Source: Monodelphis domestica (lineage: Eukaryota > Chordata > Mammalia > Didelphimorphia > Didelphidae). From it: 64,000 nucleotides of DNA. The stretch spans positions 37,585,351 to 37,649,350 of the forward strand of contig NC_077230.1 of the NCBI RefSeq assembly GCF_027887165.1, given 5' to 3'. This document shows positions 1 through 12,225 of this stretch, one piece after another. How positions within the stretch are numbered: the stretch's first letter is position 1; each line of letters begins with the position of its first letter. The position numbers and the translations under genes are program-made. The notes under the pieces were generated by a model. The model ran no database searches, had not been told where the DNA came from, and saw only the letters and a program-made list of their open reading frames with translations.

Positions 1-889
1 AAAGACTAGGCACCTGATTCCCTTTTTATTTAAAAAAACCTAGGAATATAAAATAGTCAATGAGAGTTCAATTTTGGGGGGTTAATTGCCTCCAAAAGGA
101 ACCTGTGCATTTCTTCAGGCTCCAACAGTCACAGAACCCAGCTGCCAACTGTCATATTCTATAGTTCTATATATCTGTCTGATGGTTTCAGTGGACTTCA
201 TTTCCCTCAACCCAATACTTTTAAAAGGTCTATACATTGGCTAAATCCCAAAATACATAATTCAAAAATGTTCTCTCAGGAAATGTGAGGTCCTAGTAAA
301 AAGAAAAGTGGACAAGGTATCAGGAAATCTAGACCTCAAAACCCAATCTTAGCCCATAGCCATTCTATTAACATAAGAAGCACCAGACTGAAGCTTCAAC
401 AAAGAATAGAGACAGTGTGAGGACTACAGTTTCCCTCTCAGGATGTGAGAGGGAGAGAAGCATATTGCCCCATTATTTTATCCAGATTATGGGATGCACT
501 TTTAGAGAGAGACATCAGATATGGACTATTGGGTTAAGGTTAAAGTTTGGAAGACTTCACATTTTTCCTAATGACCAGGGAAGCAATCTCATTAATGTGA
601 TGCCCAGACTACTGCAGAAGACGATGGATTCCATGTGGCCTAAATTTCATTATATAAGTCTTTGGGGCAAGGCTGCCATAGCTAGGCCATTATCTGGTCC
701 TAATCATCAAGCCAAAAATATTGGACCAGAGCCCCAGCTGGTCCTTTGCTATGTTTTGACCAATGGACAGAGATGATTTTTTCCAAATTTCCACACCCTG
801 TTTATTGGTGTCTTCATCACAATGATAGAAAAAGTGTCACATTTTTGGTTAACTAAAGGATCAATAAGTTGTATTTAACTATAGGGTCA
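1..889. other. No gene recognised
   Basis: AT-rich sequence. A 119-codon open frame at 417-776 (+) has no recognisable domain, composition bias or paralogous copy in the window and is probably chance. No repeat family is recognised here. Confidence 0.5.
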
Positions 890-1008
890 ATATTGTATTT
901 TATTTACTATTATGATTCCAAATGACCAAACAAAGCAAACATTTCCATATACAAAAAAAGATATTACACAAAAAATTACAAAGCTCCTACATGTTTAGCT
1001 TACTCTTC

Positions 1009-1065
<57 letters not shown>

Positions 1066-1545
1066 GATCATGTTAACAAGTATCTCAGCTCCTCCTAACC
1101 CTCCCCAAATCATATTGGATATCATCAGGGAGGCCAACATGATCATATAAAGTTTTTCATGTCTTATTTTTCTTTTCACTTTCTAGATGTAACATTCTCA
1201 ATTTATTTTTCCATTTTAGATCTGTGGCTGTGTATGATGTTCTGCTTCTACTCATTTAGCTGTTCATTATTTAGTATAGTTCTTTCCAGGGTTTTTTTTA
1301 ATCACTGTTCTTTTTAATGGCACAACAGTATTCCATCACATTCATAAAAGAGTTTTTTTAATCACAGTTCTTTTTAAAGGCACAATAGTATTCCATCACA
1401 TGCATATGCCACAATTTGTTTAGCCATTCCCAAACTGGTGAGCATCCCCTCAGTCTCCAGTTCTTTAATTTTTTTCACCCCAAAGAGAGCTGCCCAAAAC
1501 TTCTTAGAACATATGGGCTCTTTTCCTTTTTCCCTGATCTCCTTG
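890..1545 (-). mobile_element. L1 3' end, old fragment
   Basis: Read on the minus strand this matches the 3' end of the better-preserved L1 copies in the window: the ORF2 C-terminal stretch with its 'gcccaaa / ggggatgc' region, then 3' UTR. It carries an internal local duplication of about 55 bp (roughly 1293-1340 and 1350-1402, each with the 'agtattccatcaca' segment). A TA microsatellite lies in its 3' UTR part. It is strongly diverged and has no coding capacity. Confidence 0.75.
1013..1063. repeat. (TA)n microsatellite
   Basis: An uninterrupted TA dinucleotide run of about 24 units is seen directly. It is probably length-variable. Confidence 0.97.
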
Positions 1546-2199
1546 TGAAAAGGAAAATATCTTTATTGTTCTTATATTATTGATGATAAACCAAGTGATC
1601 ATATGTAATCATTTAGGTAGGTAACTCCAACTATGATTCTTAGAAAGAGTTAGACCTAATTAGTAAACTGTGCATAAGATATCAATTATAATAATAGAAT
1701 ATTAACCATAGTATTATAAAGGATATAGTTTGGCGTATTAGAATATTATAGCTCCTGCATAGAGTAAGAGCTTTTACTTGAAGAATAAATCTTCAGTTCT
1801 GTGAAATCATGAAGAGAAGCTGAAACTTGTGCAGTAGGAAATAAGCTGCTCATTTGGAATGGTGTGTGTAGAGCTGGCCTGATAAGATCATAGGAAAACA
1901 AACTTGGCATGTCCATATTCTGTTTGATCCTGTGAAAATTTACTCATTACAGGCTTCCTAGAGTATTTATGGCAGAAAAAAATTGCTTTGACCTTATGCT
2001 AAAATTTATAACTTTTATCAAATGTTACCAGAACTTATTACCAACCATTATTACATTTTCTAACATACTCTGAACATTTTGTCTTGTTAATTACTTATGT
2101 TAATTAACTGTCAAAAACCTATAAAATACACTTTTGAAGATAGAAAGAGGGTCTTTGGCACAGACTGGGCATGGTGAGACCTCTAGCTTTAATTTCCAC

Positions 2200-2520
2200 A
2201 ATTAAAGATGGACCTTCAGCTCAAAATGATGGTCCAGAGATTTCTTTATTTCCTATACTTGGGAAATAGATCCAGAGTCTATACACAGTTTTATAACTCT
2301 CTGGGAGTAATTCCAAATTGCTATCTAAAATGGCTGGATCAGTTCACAGTTCCACCAATAGTGCATTGGTGTCCCTATTTTTCCACATCCCTTTCAACAT
2401 TTGCCATTTGATCCTTTGGTCATTTTAGCCAGTCTAAGAGTAAGGTAATGTTTCAGAATTGTTTTGGTTTGCATTTCTCTAATCAATAGTTGTCTATAAA
2501 GGTCTTAACCCTAGTTTCAT
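2200..2520 (-). mobile_element. L1 ORF2 C-terminal fragment
   Basis: The minus strand resembles the region before the ORF2 C-terminus of L1, including the stretch read on plus as 'ccaccaatagtgcattggtg' and the following 'cacatccctttcaacatttg'. This motif order is typical of mammalian L1. The fragment is old and truncated at both ends. Confidence 0.7.
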
Positions 2521-4899
2521 GATAATTCAATTTGATTCTTTTGAAGAAAAATACACAAATACTATATTCTGCATCAAAGGCATAATTGCTGGAAACAAAT
2601 TTTATCTAACATTATCCTAGATCCAAGCATTTCTAGTTGAGAAAAATATCCAAACCAGCATAGCTTCACAAGCTGGGTTCCTTAAGAAGCCAGGCACAAA
2701 TCTCTCTCATTTACAAGACGAGAGAAGTTAAATGAGTAACCACCTTGGAAGAAAAGAAATTAATTAGTGTATTTGATTGCTTGGGTTGGTAGCAGCATCA
2801 GCCTCTTTTGGTACAGATTGGGATTTTTATAGCTTTTTAGGTAGTCTTAAAGTACCCAGGCTCCTAAAGCAGACAAGAAATGGGGTTGGCAGACATGGTT
2901 GATGGGGAAAGAAGTGTGAAGACTTCAGAGTCTCAGGAGTTAATAAAGATCAGGTTTTCTCCTATGGAAAAAGGCATGTCTTTGTGATTAGTAACTTCTA
3001 AAATAGCTGATGACTCCTTTAAATTAGAATCAATACTATTATTTACCTTTAAAGGGAATAAAACACCACCTGAGGGTATCTATTGACACAACCCCACAGC
3101 TCAGTTTCTTTGACCTCAGACATTTTCCCATGTGAAATGTTTACCCCAGATGTGCCAGATTCATGTTCTTCTTCCCCTTCAACCTTGCTCCCTATTCCTA
3201 AAGGCAACAATGGAGTTGTCTCTTCCATTCTTGTGGTATTTACAATAATTTTTTGCATCTTGTGGTCTCGTCTTCAGCAGCCACCTTGGTCCAGGTCCTT
3301 CTCAAAAGTTTTTGTCACCAGGTCAAGTCAGGGTTGATACCAATCCTTCGCAATGGAAGATCTTCCTTACCAAATCACTTTGTTCTTTCACTGTTCTTTC
3401 AATATATGGCTTCCACTGGGTAGTGTATAATCCCAGGAGATAGCCCTGACCTTTTTGCCTGGACCTTGACTTTTAATTTGTGTACTGAGCTCCCAGCAAG
3501 GCAACTCCTTTTACCAATGCAGCTTGGTACCTCTTCTGCAATTTCCACTCTTAGAGAGTTCCTTGGGGCACTGAGAGATTAAATGACATTAAATTAGTCT
3601 CTGAATGACTTACCTGGGTTCCCACCACAAATATGTATCAAAAATAGGACTTGAACCTACTTAACTCTGACTCTGAGCAGGATTAAGGCAAAGTATAAAA
3701 AATGGATTATGACTTATCTGAATGAAAAGAGTGTGGCTGAAACATCTCTGCCACACAAATACCAGGCAGATGCCTCATGCTTACCTCTACAGGCATTGAT
3801 CTCACTTCAAGGCTATAGGTCTGAACTATAGACAAATCTTTCATATACCTTTAATCCCAGGGGTCACTGCTGGCCTAATAAAACCAAATCATCAGACTAA
3901 AGTTGATTTCATCAAGTGAGAGATGCTGGGCCAAGCCTGCAGCTGCCTGGTTGCAACAGGGCAGCAACCTCTGGCACTGGGCTACAGGCACACAGTGATT
4001 TCACCAACTACTCAGTTTAGCTTGTGCGGTGATATGAAAACATTCAATCTGAAGAAATGTGTCAAGGGTAAAGCTTGGGAGGGATCACCTTCTGTCCTGT
4101 CTTCTAGCAATTATTTTTCTGCCACAAATGTGAATTGACAGTCACAGCTGTGCCATTACCATGTCCCCCAAACCAGGTCAAAACAAAGGCCATACCTGAG
4201 GGTATGGGCCAAAGGAGAATTGACCAATAAATAGAAAGCTGGGCCCAAACCATCTTACTACTTTTCAGAGTTACTAACCAGATAAGGTAAGCTCTAAAAG
4301 GCAAGGTTCTGGTTACAATGTTAGGGACACTTAGGAGCCATTGTTTTCATGGCACTTGGCACTAGCCATTAACCATTAAAACTGAGGTTATACCAGTTCT
4401 AAGTAACTAGGGCATAGATCCATAATCCAAGGGATTAATCCAAAGGACAGAATGTTTCATTGGTACCAGGCCTTGTCAGTAGGAAGACCTCAAGTGCTGA
4501 CACCTAGGCTTGAATACTAGGACAAAAATCCACTGTGACACAACCACTAGGCTAAAGCCAATATAGGTCCACAGCACCTCCCTGATGCTGTGATAGGCTG
4601 TGACTGCTAGCTCACAAAGATGACAAGATTGAGTTTGCAATAAGCCTTGGAAGCCTGTCCCATTGAAAAGTTAGGCCTGAGCAATGGAATGAAGTTCATT
4701 TTGGAGTTCAACCACTAGTCCCTTGTCACTCTACTGGATACCTATCATTAGGCACTGACTGTCCTATACAGAGGCCTAGTTTTCTGGACCTCCTCTTTGC
4801 TGTGTCTTTAATGATCAAACAAAGGAATCCAGATTTCTGGACAACACCTCCATTGGCCCTGGATCACCAAAAAGGCTATCTGGAACTCCTTACTAACAA
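2521..4899. other. No gene recognised
   Basis: I see no exon with supported splice sites and no confidently named repeat here. Short open frames at 3049-3337 (both strands), 3923-4138 (+) and 4104-4304 (-) overlap one another or lack family features. The stretch from about 3.9 to 4.9 kb is somewhat richer in GC and could be an old LTR or other interspersed repeat, but I cannot assign it. Confidence 0.45.
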
Positions 4900-5410
4900 G
4901 ACTTCTATAACAATATAATTGTTATAGAATACTACTGTGCTATAAGAAATGACAAGCAGGAGGAGTTAAAAAAAAACCTGGAAAGACCTGAACTGAAGCA
5001 GAACTTGAAGAACATTATATACAGTGACAGTAATATTGTATAATGAACAACTGTGAATAACATATTCTCTCAGCAATGTGCCAAAACTTTACCAAAGGGC
5101 TAATGATAAAAAAATGTCATTTACTTTCAGAAAAGAACTGAATCTGAATACAGACCAAAGCAAATTTTTTCACTTTCTAATTTTTTTCTATGAGTTTCCT
5201 TCCCTCCCCCCCAAAAAAATATAGAAAAAATGTTTTATATGACTGTATATGTAAAATCTATATGAGACTACTCACCACCACCTCAAGAGTAGGGGGTTTT
5301 GGGGATGAGGGAAGGAGAGAATTCTAGACTAAATATTCTTTGAAAAAATGTTGGAAAACTGTTTTGACATGTAATTGGGGGAAAATTTTAATTTAATTAA
5401 AAGAAAAAAA
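4900..5410 (+). mobile_element. L1 3' end, old fragment
   Basis: The plus strand carries the L1 ORF2 end ('gaatactactgtgctataag', then the 'gaaagacctgaactgaagca' stretch) followed by a 3' UTR running to an A-rich tail near 5400. It lines up with the ends of the L1 copies at 19.1-19.8 and 28.9-29.5 kb. It is 5'-truncated and diverged. Confidence 0.85.
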
Positions 5411-5859
5411 GAAATACCTTGGCTCAGAATATTTGAGTCCCATAGAGTGACTGATAGTAGGAAATATCTCAAAACTTATCAATATAAAAGTAAATGGCTA
5501 TTTTGAAAAGCTTTTTAAAAAATGGAATGGGATAGCAGTTATGTGCAATTATTATCAATGTAGCAATGACCATTTAGTTTTAAATGGTAGTTACATATTA
5601 TCTTACTTTTAGAAAAATGTAAATATATATTAACAGAAATATTTTACTTTGAAATTTGTGATTTTCTTGTTGTTTTATTTTGATTTTTTTGCATAATACC
5701 TACATAAACTGTTTTAAATGGTCTTATGCAATATGTAGTATATATATTCGCAATACAAAGTTATTCTAATCAAATTACAGGGTAAAATAAAAATTCATCA
5801 TTCATATTAAGCCTTTGTATGTTCCTATAAAATTTCTTTAACTTCATCATCCCTACTTT

Positions 5860-5911
5860 CATCTTTTAATGCCATCTTGGATAGTGACAGTTATATTAGC
5901 AGAACCAACAT
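5860..5911 (-). pseudogene. Pseudo-exon, phase 1-to-2 type
   Basis: An acceptor ('gttcattgtag') matches those of the 79-nt exons at 51068-51146 and 57921-57999. The 52-nt body stays open in the family's phase (2 nt, 16 codons, 2 nt) and ends in the family's 'AGATG'. The donor that follows is not GT (the bases read AAAGTA), so splicing here should fail. I call it a dead relative of the intact exons. Confidence 0.6.
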
Positions 5912-6564
5912 CTACAATGAACAGAGTTTAAAAGTGATCTACAAAATCAATGAAAGAAAAATGAAATATTGGGATGTGTCTCTAAAGAAATAGTTATTGG
6001 AAATGTAATGCAGTGGATGAATTAATGGAAGAATTTTCCATTCTTGGAATTCAGTGTCTTTACTGAAAGACCAAAACCAGTAACAAAGGAGTATTCATTA
6101 ATTATCATAAGCATAAGTCAATAACATTTAATCTCATTGTCAAAGTGGATTAAAACCAAAAACTTTGTTTTTGTTTGTCTGTTTGTAACCAATAGGAGAC
6201 ATTCATTAAGCCATGATTGTGGTCAGGGATGCTAGAAAATCAGAGAAGAGTCAGGACAAGCCTTTATCCTTCAAGAAAATTATACTCTACTCTTACAACA
6301 CTTTAAATAAGTTATTCTGAGTGATCTACAAAGGTTTTCCTAAATTATCCTAGTCCTTAATATAACTATTTATTGGACTTCATTGCTTGCGGAAAGTGAA
6401 GATTGCAAAAGATATCTCTGAAATAGGTATCTGGTAGTTTTGAATACTGTTGTGGATCAGGGATCACATAATGGCCCCTCAGGAATAACTAAGATACATT
6501 CTTCTGATATGGCCAAGGTTAGCCTTTCATGTTCCATTACATGGATCTTTCTTATTAATATTCA

Positions 6565-6860
6565 CAAGTTTTTTGTTGTCGTTCCTATTTCATTTTTGAA
6601 GAGGACCAATGTCAACCCACGTGAGGTGTTACTTGTGCATGAATTGGATTTAAGTGAGGTAGAGTTGCACAAAGTTGTTGGCATCACACACTCAGAGTTG
6701 TGGAAATCAAGTGGCAAGACAAAAGCCAAGAACACAATGGTTCTGGATGCAGTGCATGATTGGTGTCTAACTAAGCTCTGAGTGCTCCACTTAGAAGCAT
6801 CTGCTTCATCTACGTTCATTGCTATTGGAACATATTGATCTAATCAGTCCCTTCTTGAGG
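6565..6860 (+). mobile_element. Interspersed repeat, probably a marsupial RTE-derived SINE
   Basis: The block 'aagaggaccaatgtcaaccc', then 'gaattggatttaagtgaggt', then a run ending near 'ttctggatgcagtgcatgat' fits an abundant marsupial repeat I remember as RTE-related. The family name is from memory and not confirmed. The overlapping open frames at 6440-6781 (+) and 6562-6819 (-) lie within it and are not genes. Confidence 0.55.
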
Positions 6861-7095
6861 GTGATTCCCAGATTAGATTCTAACTCATATACATTATTCA
6901 TTTACAAAGAAGATCCTTAATATATGTCATTTTAAAAGCTTTTTTCTAGAATTGACTAAACTTGGCAAGAATCTGTTTCCCTAAACTGTGGTTGTCTCAA
7001 ATTGCTCAAGTGTCTTTATTAAAGTTGTGAAGTAGGAAAATAAGTTTAAAAATAAGTTTAAAAAAATCACAAGTGGGAGGCCAAGAGGACCTCAC

Positions 7096-7133
7096 AAGAG
7101 GTCTGTTCCACAATTTCTCCACAGATTTCTTGA
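7096..7133 (-). CDS. Isolated intact small exon in the decayed module copy
   Basis: A 38-nt candidate exon with a good acceptor ('tttttgttcag') and donor (GTGAGG). It occupies the position of the exon at 46484-46545: in both places the conserved intron segment 'atgttatttgggataagg' starts about 60 bp upstream of the exon. Its frame is open in the family phase (1 nt, 12 codons QEICGEIVEQTS, 1 nt). Its neighbours on either side (10377-10506 and 5860-5911) are broken, so it is probably not part of a working transcript. It could still be used as an alternative exon. Confidence 0.4.
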
Positions 7134-9109
7134 CTGAACAAAAAGGCAACATGTCTGTCAATCCCAGTATTAAAATGACAAATCTGCAAAAATGTTATTT
7201 GGGATAAGGATCTTTTTCTAATTAACCTTGGTCAACTTTGGAAGGCCCCTAAAAAAAGAATATATAGTTCATTTGGGTAGAATCTGAATTAATGGCTCCA
7301 CAAATAATTTTCATTTTCTTAACATATAGCCTATAACTTCCTTTTGTAGATGCTCTGTACCAGCATATTCGAATCTTTAACAAGTTTGAATGCCCAGAGG
7401 GCAAATACAAGCTGTCTGTGAGCCCCCACATTACCTGAGAGAGAGCTGAGGGAGGAAGTGCTTGCTTTGGATGACTAGACAGAGGAGTGGGGCATGGAAA
7501 AATTGTCCTCAGGATCTGGGAAGATGGGGAATGGAGCAACTCCCTGAGTGCTGGCTCTGCAAGTGTGCCACATCTTCACCAACATCTATATATGAGATTT
7601 ACATTAGTTCATGAATATTGCTAAAACAAATTGAGATTTTTAGCAATTCACAGGTCCTGACAATAAACAGCTAGCCCAAGAAGACCGTCTACCATCAATA
7701 AAAATCACAGGAACCAATGAAAGAGGCTGTTTCTGTTGCTATGTAGTAAATATATAAACATGGAAACAATTTGCTAGAATTACAAAGGATGCCAGAAAGA
7801 ATCCATTGCATCTGATGCTTTCATCAGATTCCTGAGACAACTGAAGCCCAGCAAAGTTAATGATGACCCCCATATTCACACAGACATTTAAGTAAGGGCC
7901 TATCTCTGAGTCTCAAAATAACAGTGCTCATTCTAGGCTCCAATAGATATATTTGCTTCTGAAACACTGAATAACTAACATCATTTGGAGCAATCTGTGT
8001 TGCTTTAGGCATCTGTCAGCAGAAAGTGGCAAGAAGATGCTCAAACTGCAGCTTCATTGGTAAAGGGAGTTTTTCAATCTGGGAATTCCTGATAGAATTC
8101 ATTACAATTTCATTCTTCAACCTCTTCCTAATTCTCCTTTTCTTTCTAAAAGTTAACTATTTCAAATGTATCCTCCCCTTTTTTCTTGCTGTCAATTTTT
8201 TTCAGGAGACATAGGACAATACTCATACCCTCCCTTACACTCTCCTAAGGGCTGAAGAACCCAAGGAGACCGAGTTCTTTTCTAAAACAATGGTCCTTAT
8301 GATGAGAAATATCCTGAAATTGCCAATAGATTATTGGCATGGATGGGATATGGACTGCTAATTCTTTCCTGTTTAAACAGAATCTTGTGCTATCAGAAGT
8401 CTTTAGTGTCATCTAAGCCTAGAATCAATGGAAAGAGCATATAGTACCCTAATGGGAGGGTACAAACTGGAATAAGATGACGAGAGTGGAGACAATCCTG
8501 AATGAGTTTATTGGACTAAATTCTCTCTCATATTCAGATGTTATAACAGTTAAAACCGCTGCCAATCTGTCTAGATTTTAATTACATATTGTTTCCATAG
8601 CACCACAAAAGCCAATCAGATTCTCATTAGCCATCCATCATGAGACAGAAATCACTCAATCTCTGCAGTCCATGTCATTGAACTCTAAGACTTTTGAATC
8701 AACTCTAGTCAAAACAGCAAGGTCCTATGGAGTCTTTTAATTAATTGATCAGCATATAAAGAGTCTCATTTGGACTGATCACTAAAAAATTAAATGGGTC
8801 ATATCTATTAAGAAATCGAATGGGGGTGGTGGTGTTAGATATAATGTTCCTCTCCAGTCCCAGTAGCTGGGCCAACAACACTTTAAAGGCTACTATTATA
8901 ATGGTCCCTCATTATTAAAGTGATTTCAAAAAGTCTTTTACAGACATATTCACCCTTAATATTTTTTTTGGGGTGGGGGAGGAGTTATACCTCTAGGCAC
9001 TATTTAAAATGGACCATTGTCTTATGCTTTATCCCTTGACCCTTAGTACAAAGTTAACTATTATGCATTTGTGAGCTAAGTTAGCTGCTCCCTACTACTG
9101 GTGATCCCT

Positions 9110-9215
9110 TGTGCCTTGATCTTTAATATCTGCTTCAAGACCTCACTGTATTTCCTCTTCATTTTTGGGAGTTCCAATAAAATATATGATAGAGAGTACA
9201 AATGTAAATTCTGAA
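9110..9215 (-). pseudogene. Faint pseudo-exon edge
   Basis: The stretch 'ggagttccaataaaatatat' followed by 'gatagagagtacaaatgtaa' aligns loosely with the 5' edge and upstream intron of the exon at 48455-48563. The acceptor is no longer recognisable. It suggests a further truncated module within 8.0-9.3 kb. Confidence 0.3.
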
Positions 9216-10376
9216 ATCATTTAGTGCAATAAGAAATGTCAGGCAATTTTATGATTGACTGGATGAATTGGTAGAATAATGTTCTCCTTTGCAGGGTCCT
9301 TTTACTGATGTCCTATTATGCCTCTTAAGCTCTAAAACAATGATACTGATGATGAGAAATATTCTGAATTGGCAAATCAATTAGATTTTTTAGGACAATT
9401 TCTCCACTAATTTAAGCGTGCCTCTTGCTAAAGAAATATTCAGTAACTTCTCTGCATGGAGTTCCTGAAATAGATATCATATCATCAGCCTTAGTGAGTA
9501 GGAAAAGGATTAAGAAGATGAGAGAAGTAACAATTCTGGAAGAATTTCTTCTCGGATCAAGAAAACTGGGATAAAATTATGTCTCAAATATAGAGTTAGA
9601 GAACACAAGCTATCCTTCAAAAGCCCAGAGTTTATTTTTTTCTTTCTTATTTCAATGTCTGACCCTAAAGTACAAACTTGGGAAGTGGTTATTTTTTAGA
9701 ATGGGTTCAGAATGTTTCCTGAACATGAACATGTAAAAACAAATCCATGTCTCTTGTGTATGATGTTTAAATGTTCTTATAATCCAGATTATGTGAAATA
9801 TTTTTCAATTTATTAAGAGTTTTATATGGAAGCCTTAATTAAGGGAAATGCTTACAAGAGGTGTTTGTAGCAATGACATCATCCAGGTAGAGATGTTTCT
9901 TGAATTAAGTACTGGTTCAGGAACATAAGATTAACCCGTTCTTCTCCTAAGTCTTCTAAACCAAGGCAAATTTAAATTAAACACTGAATGCAGTTACATG
10001 GCTCTGAAAGATTTGTATTGAATACTCAAAATATTTTGGAAATAATGAATCAGAACAGTGTGAATCCATGGAAAGGCCTTATAAAGTATCAATAGGAAAA
10101 TAGAGACCCATTTTGAAGGAGTTTTTAATAAATGGAATAGATGTCTTATCAATTACTATCTTTGTAGTGATGACCAATCCATTTTAAATGATAAATATAT
10201 ATTGTCTAATATATTTGTAGAGGTATTTTATTTCAGATTTGTTTTTGCTTCTGTTTCATTTTTATTTTTTGTATTATGTAACTATACACTTTAAAATGCT
10301 CATATAGGCTATATATCTTAGGCTTCTGTAGAGATGTAGCTCTAATGTATTTTAGAGTTTAAAGTAGACGCTCACC

Positions 10377-10506
10377 CATTCATAATGATCCCCATCATCT
10401 AAACCTTGTAAGAAGATACTTTTTCTCACCTTCTGTTTTTTTTTTTTGTTTGTTTGTTTGTTTTGTCCTTGGGCTTTATAAATGATTTATACCACATGTA
10501 CCATCA
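10377..10506 (-). pseudogene. Pseudo-exon, relative of the 109-nt exon
   Basis: It is the positional and sequence match of the exon at 48455-48563: acceptor 'tttattgtag', first codons DDGT, and donor GTGAGC at 10371-10376. In the family phase it meets a stop (TAA) after 10 codons, and the middle holds a T-rich insertion with TTTG repeats (10432-10462). It cannot encode the module. Confidence 0.65.
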
Positions 10507-10522
10507 TCTACAATAAAAAATG

Positions 10523-10650
10523 TTAAATGCAATTTGACTACTACATCTGTATCCCAAAGAGATCAAATAAAAAGGAAAAGGACCTCTAAAACTACAAAAA
10601 TATTCATAGTAGCTCCTTTTTGGTGATAAAGAATTGGAAATTGAGGGTAT
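10523..10650 (+). mobile_element. Short L1 ORF2 fragment
   Basis: The plus-strand text 'ctgtatcccaaagagatcaa', then 'aaatattcatagtagctcc', then 'ggtgataaagaattggaaat', is the ORF2 C-terminal region also seen at 28860-28950 and 54950-55040. It is old and partial. Confidence 0.75.
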
Positions 10651-10982
10651 CAACATGGAATCTAAGAGAACCTCAAGTTTTAGAGTTAGCTTGTAAGATG
10701 GAGACCCCAAGTTTTCCCTTTTGTCCCATGAGACTTTGCCTCTAGGGAGGTCACAGATTCTGCCAGTTTCAGACTGAAAAATAGACCCTAACATTAATGA
10801 TAATTAGATGGGGTTAAGAAATGCTAAGTATTCTTTTTGTCTTAGTAGACTTAGTAGAGATCCTTCCCAAGAAGACCAACCCCTGGGCAGGGACCATCTT
10901 TTTAGTGTCCATTGTAAGTAGTCCATTCCCTTACACCCTCCCCTCTGGCTATGGTTCCTTTCCCAAGCCTGTCAGTGTAGTT

Positions 10983-11930
10983 CAGTGATGGGCAACCTTT
11001 TGAGCTTGGTGTGTCCAAATTCACCAAAAAAACCGAGCATAACTCGGGTGGTGTGTCATTTCGAGAAAAAAACCATAATTTTGCGATATTTAAGTTTAAA
11101 TAACAAAAATATATAATTGTACTGTATTTAATAAACCAAAAACTAATTATTTATCATTCCTGCTCAGTCAGTCAGTTTATTTTGTTGGTCTTGATATTAT
11201 TTAACTTGTGTGGGTTGCTGTGAACTAAGATAAGTGAGGGGGAGGGGGAATTCTTTAACTAACTGGCCTATTAGTGACTTTTTTGTTGCTGAATTTAATT
11301 GGCTAAATCTTCAGTTGAAGGTTGGTATTTTGTACACTTCAAGCCTAAGCAAGTGCTACTAACTTCATCTGTCAATCTATTTCTTTTGTTGGTTTTGATA
11401 TTATTTAACACTGCGAATAAGGTCTCACAAAAGTACGTAGAGGGAAAAATTGTGAATAAGCCATTGCTATATTTTTCAGGGTGCTAAAAGCGTCTGGTAA
11501 TCAGTTCCAGGCACTCCTCCATTGCAAGTGGGCTGGAGTCCCGCACAGTCTTCCACTGGCTGGTCCCTGTCCCTTCCCTTCCCATGCCAACTGTCAGGTG
11601 TGGGGGTGCTGCAGCTACTAGCTGCCAGTCTGCTTGCCAGGGCATGCTCCTTTTGCAGGGACACACTCCTTCTTCCTATCTCCACGGGAACCCCACAAGC
11701 CCCAACCACCTGGCAGGTGCTGCACACTGCTCTCTCCCCACTACTCTCCCCCTCCCCTGTGGTCAGTGTATGGAACATCCCTCCTCCGGGACCAGGCCAG
11801 GATATGGCCATGGCCAGGGCTTCAGGCACACAGCTCTCAGGCCCCAAGGTGCACTGAGCCTGAATGAAGCTGTGTGTTATAGAAAATGTGTGTCAATGAT
11901 GACAAATGTGTCATAGGTTCGCCATCATGG
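10983..11930. mobile_element. Non-autonomous hAT DNA transposon
   Basis: Terminal inverted repeats are visible: the left end reads 'cagtgatgggcaacct' and the reverse complement of the right end reads 'ccatgatggcgaacct'. They are flanked by a perfect 8-bp target duplication, GTGTAGTT, at 10975-10982 and 11931-11938. The ends resemble the OposCharlie (OC1) group as I recall it. The roughly 950-bp body has no transposase. Its right-central part (about 11480-11870) is GC-rich, which gives several overlapping open frames on both strands; I regard these as non-coding. Confidence 0.88.
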
Positions 11931-11939
11931 GTGTAGTTT

Positions 11940-12225
11940 GAACACTCCCATTTTCTTGTAGCCATGGCAATGTCAATCAATCGTATTTCCTTGGCCCTCA
12001 ATCCCTCCCTAAAAGTATATAAGCTTTCCAATTTCTTTTATTCTTGGGAGCTGTCAATATAGCATGGTTGGCAAGTTCCCAGGGGTCAGTGGCCAAAGCA
12101 GCCAGAGTCTTGGAGCTCTGTGTGGGTTTGTGGCCCCCAGTTCTATGTGAAGGCCTTTAGGAAATATGCCAAACCCCTTTCCTTAATTAAAAAAGTGATT
12201 TTTCTGTTAATAGTTCTGTGTTTTT
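11940..12225 (+). mobile_element. LTR-like segment (fossil)
   Basis: It has a TATA-like 'agtatataagc' near 12015, a roughly 170-bp transcribed-type stretch, and 'ttaattaaa' before a T-rich end. This layout resembles a retroviral LTR. Terminal dinucleotides and target duplication are not clear, so the class and limits are tentative. It is old. Confidence 0.3.

Larger units (their letters stand above)
5430..10510 (-). repeat. Decayed copy of the exon-module unit
   Basis: Introns and exon remnants match the modules of the minus-strand gene at 36-61 kb. 5440-5915 and 9990-10506 both match 48060-48565. 7096-7200 matches 46484-46630. 6290-6450 matches 49000-49110 and 55460-55590. 7620-7730 matches 49745-49920 and 56150-56250. 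8440-8580 matches 57010-57180. Exons here are mostly ruined, but the one at 7096-7133 is well formed. It lies about 26 kb beyond the gene's stop codon, so it is either an abandoned downstream part or a separate paralogous copy. Several unrelated insertions have landed in it. Confidence 0.8.

Noticed and set aside
417-776. A 119-codon open frame on the plus strand
   Set aside because: No domain, no paralogue, no splice support, and ordinary AT-rich context.
6440-6819. Open frames of 113 (+) and 85 (-) codons
   Set aside because: They fall in an interspersed marsupial repeat and overlap each other on opposite strands.
11476-11916. Six overlapping open frames on both strands
   Set aside because: They come from the GC-rich, stop-poor body of a non-autonomous hAT element. 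Frames overlap on both strands and none has a recognisable product.
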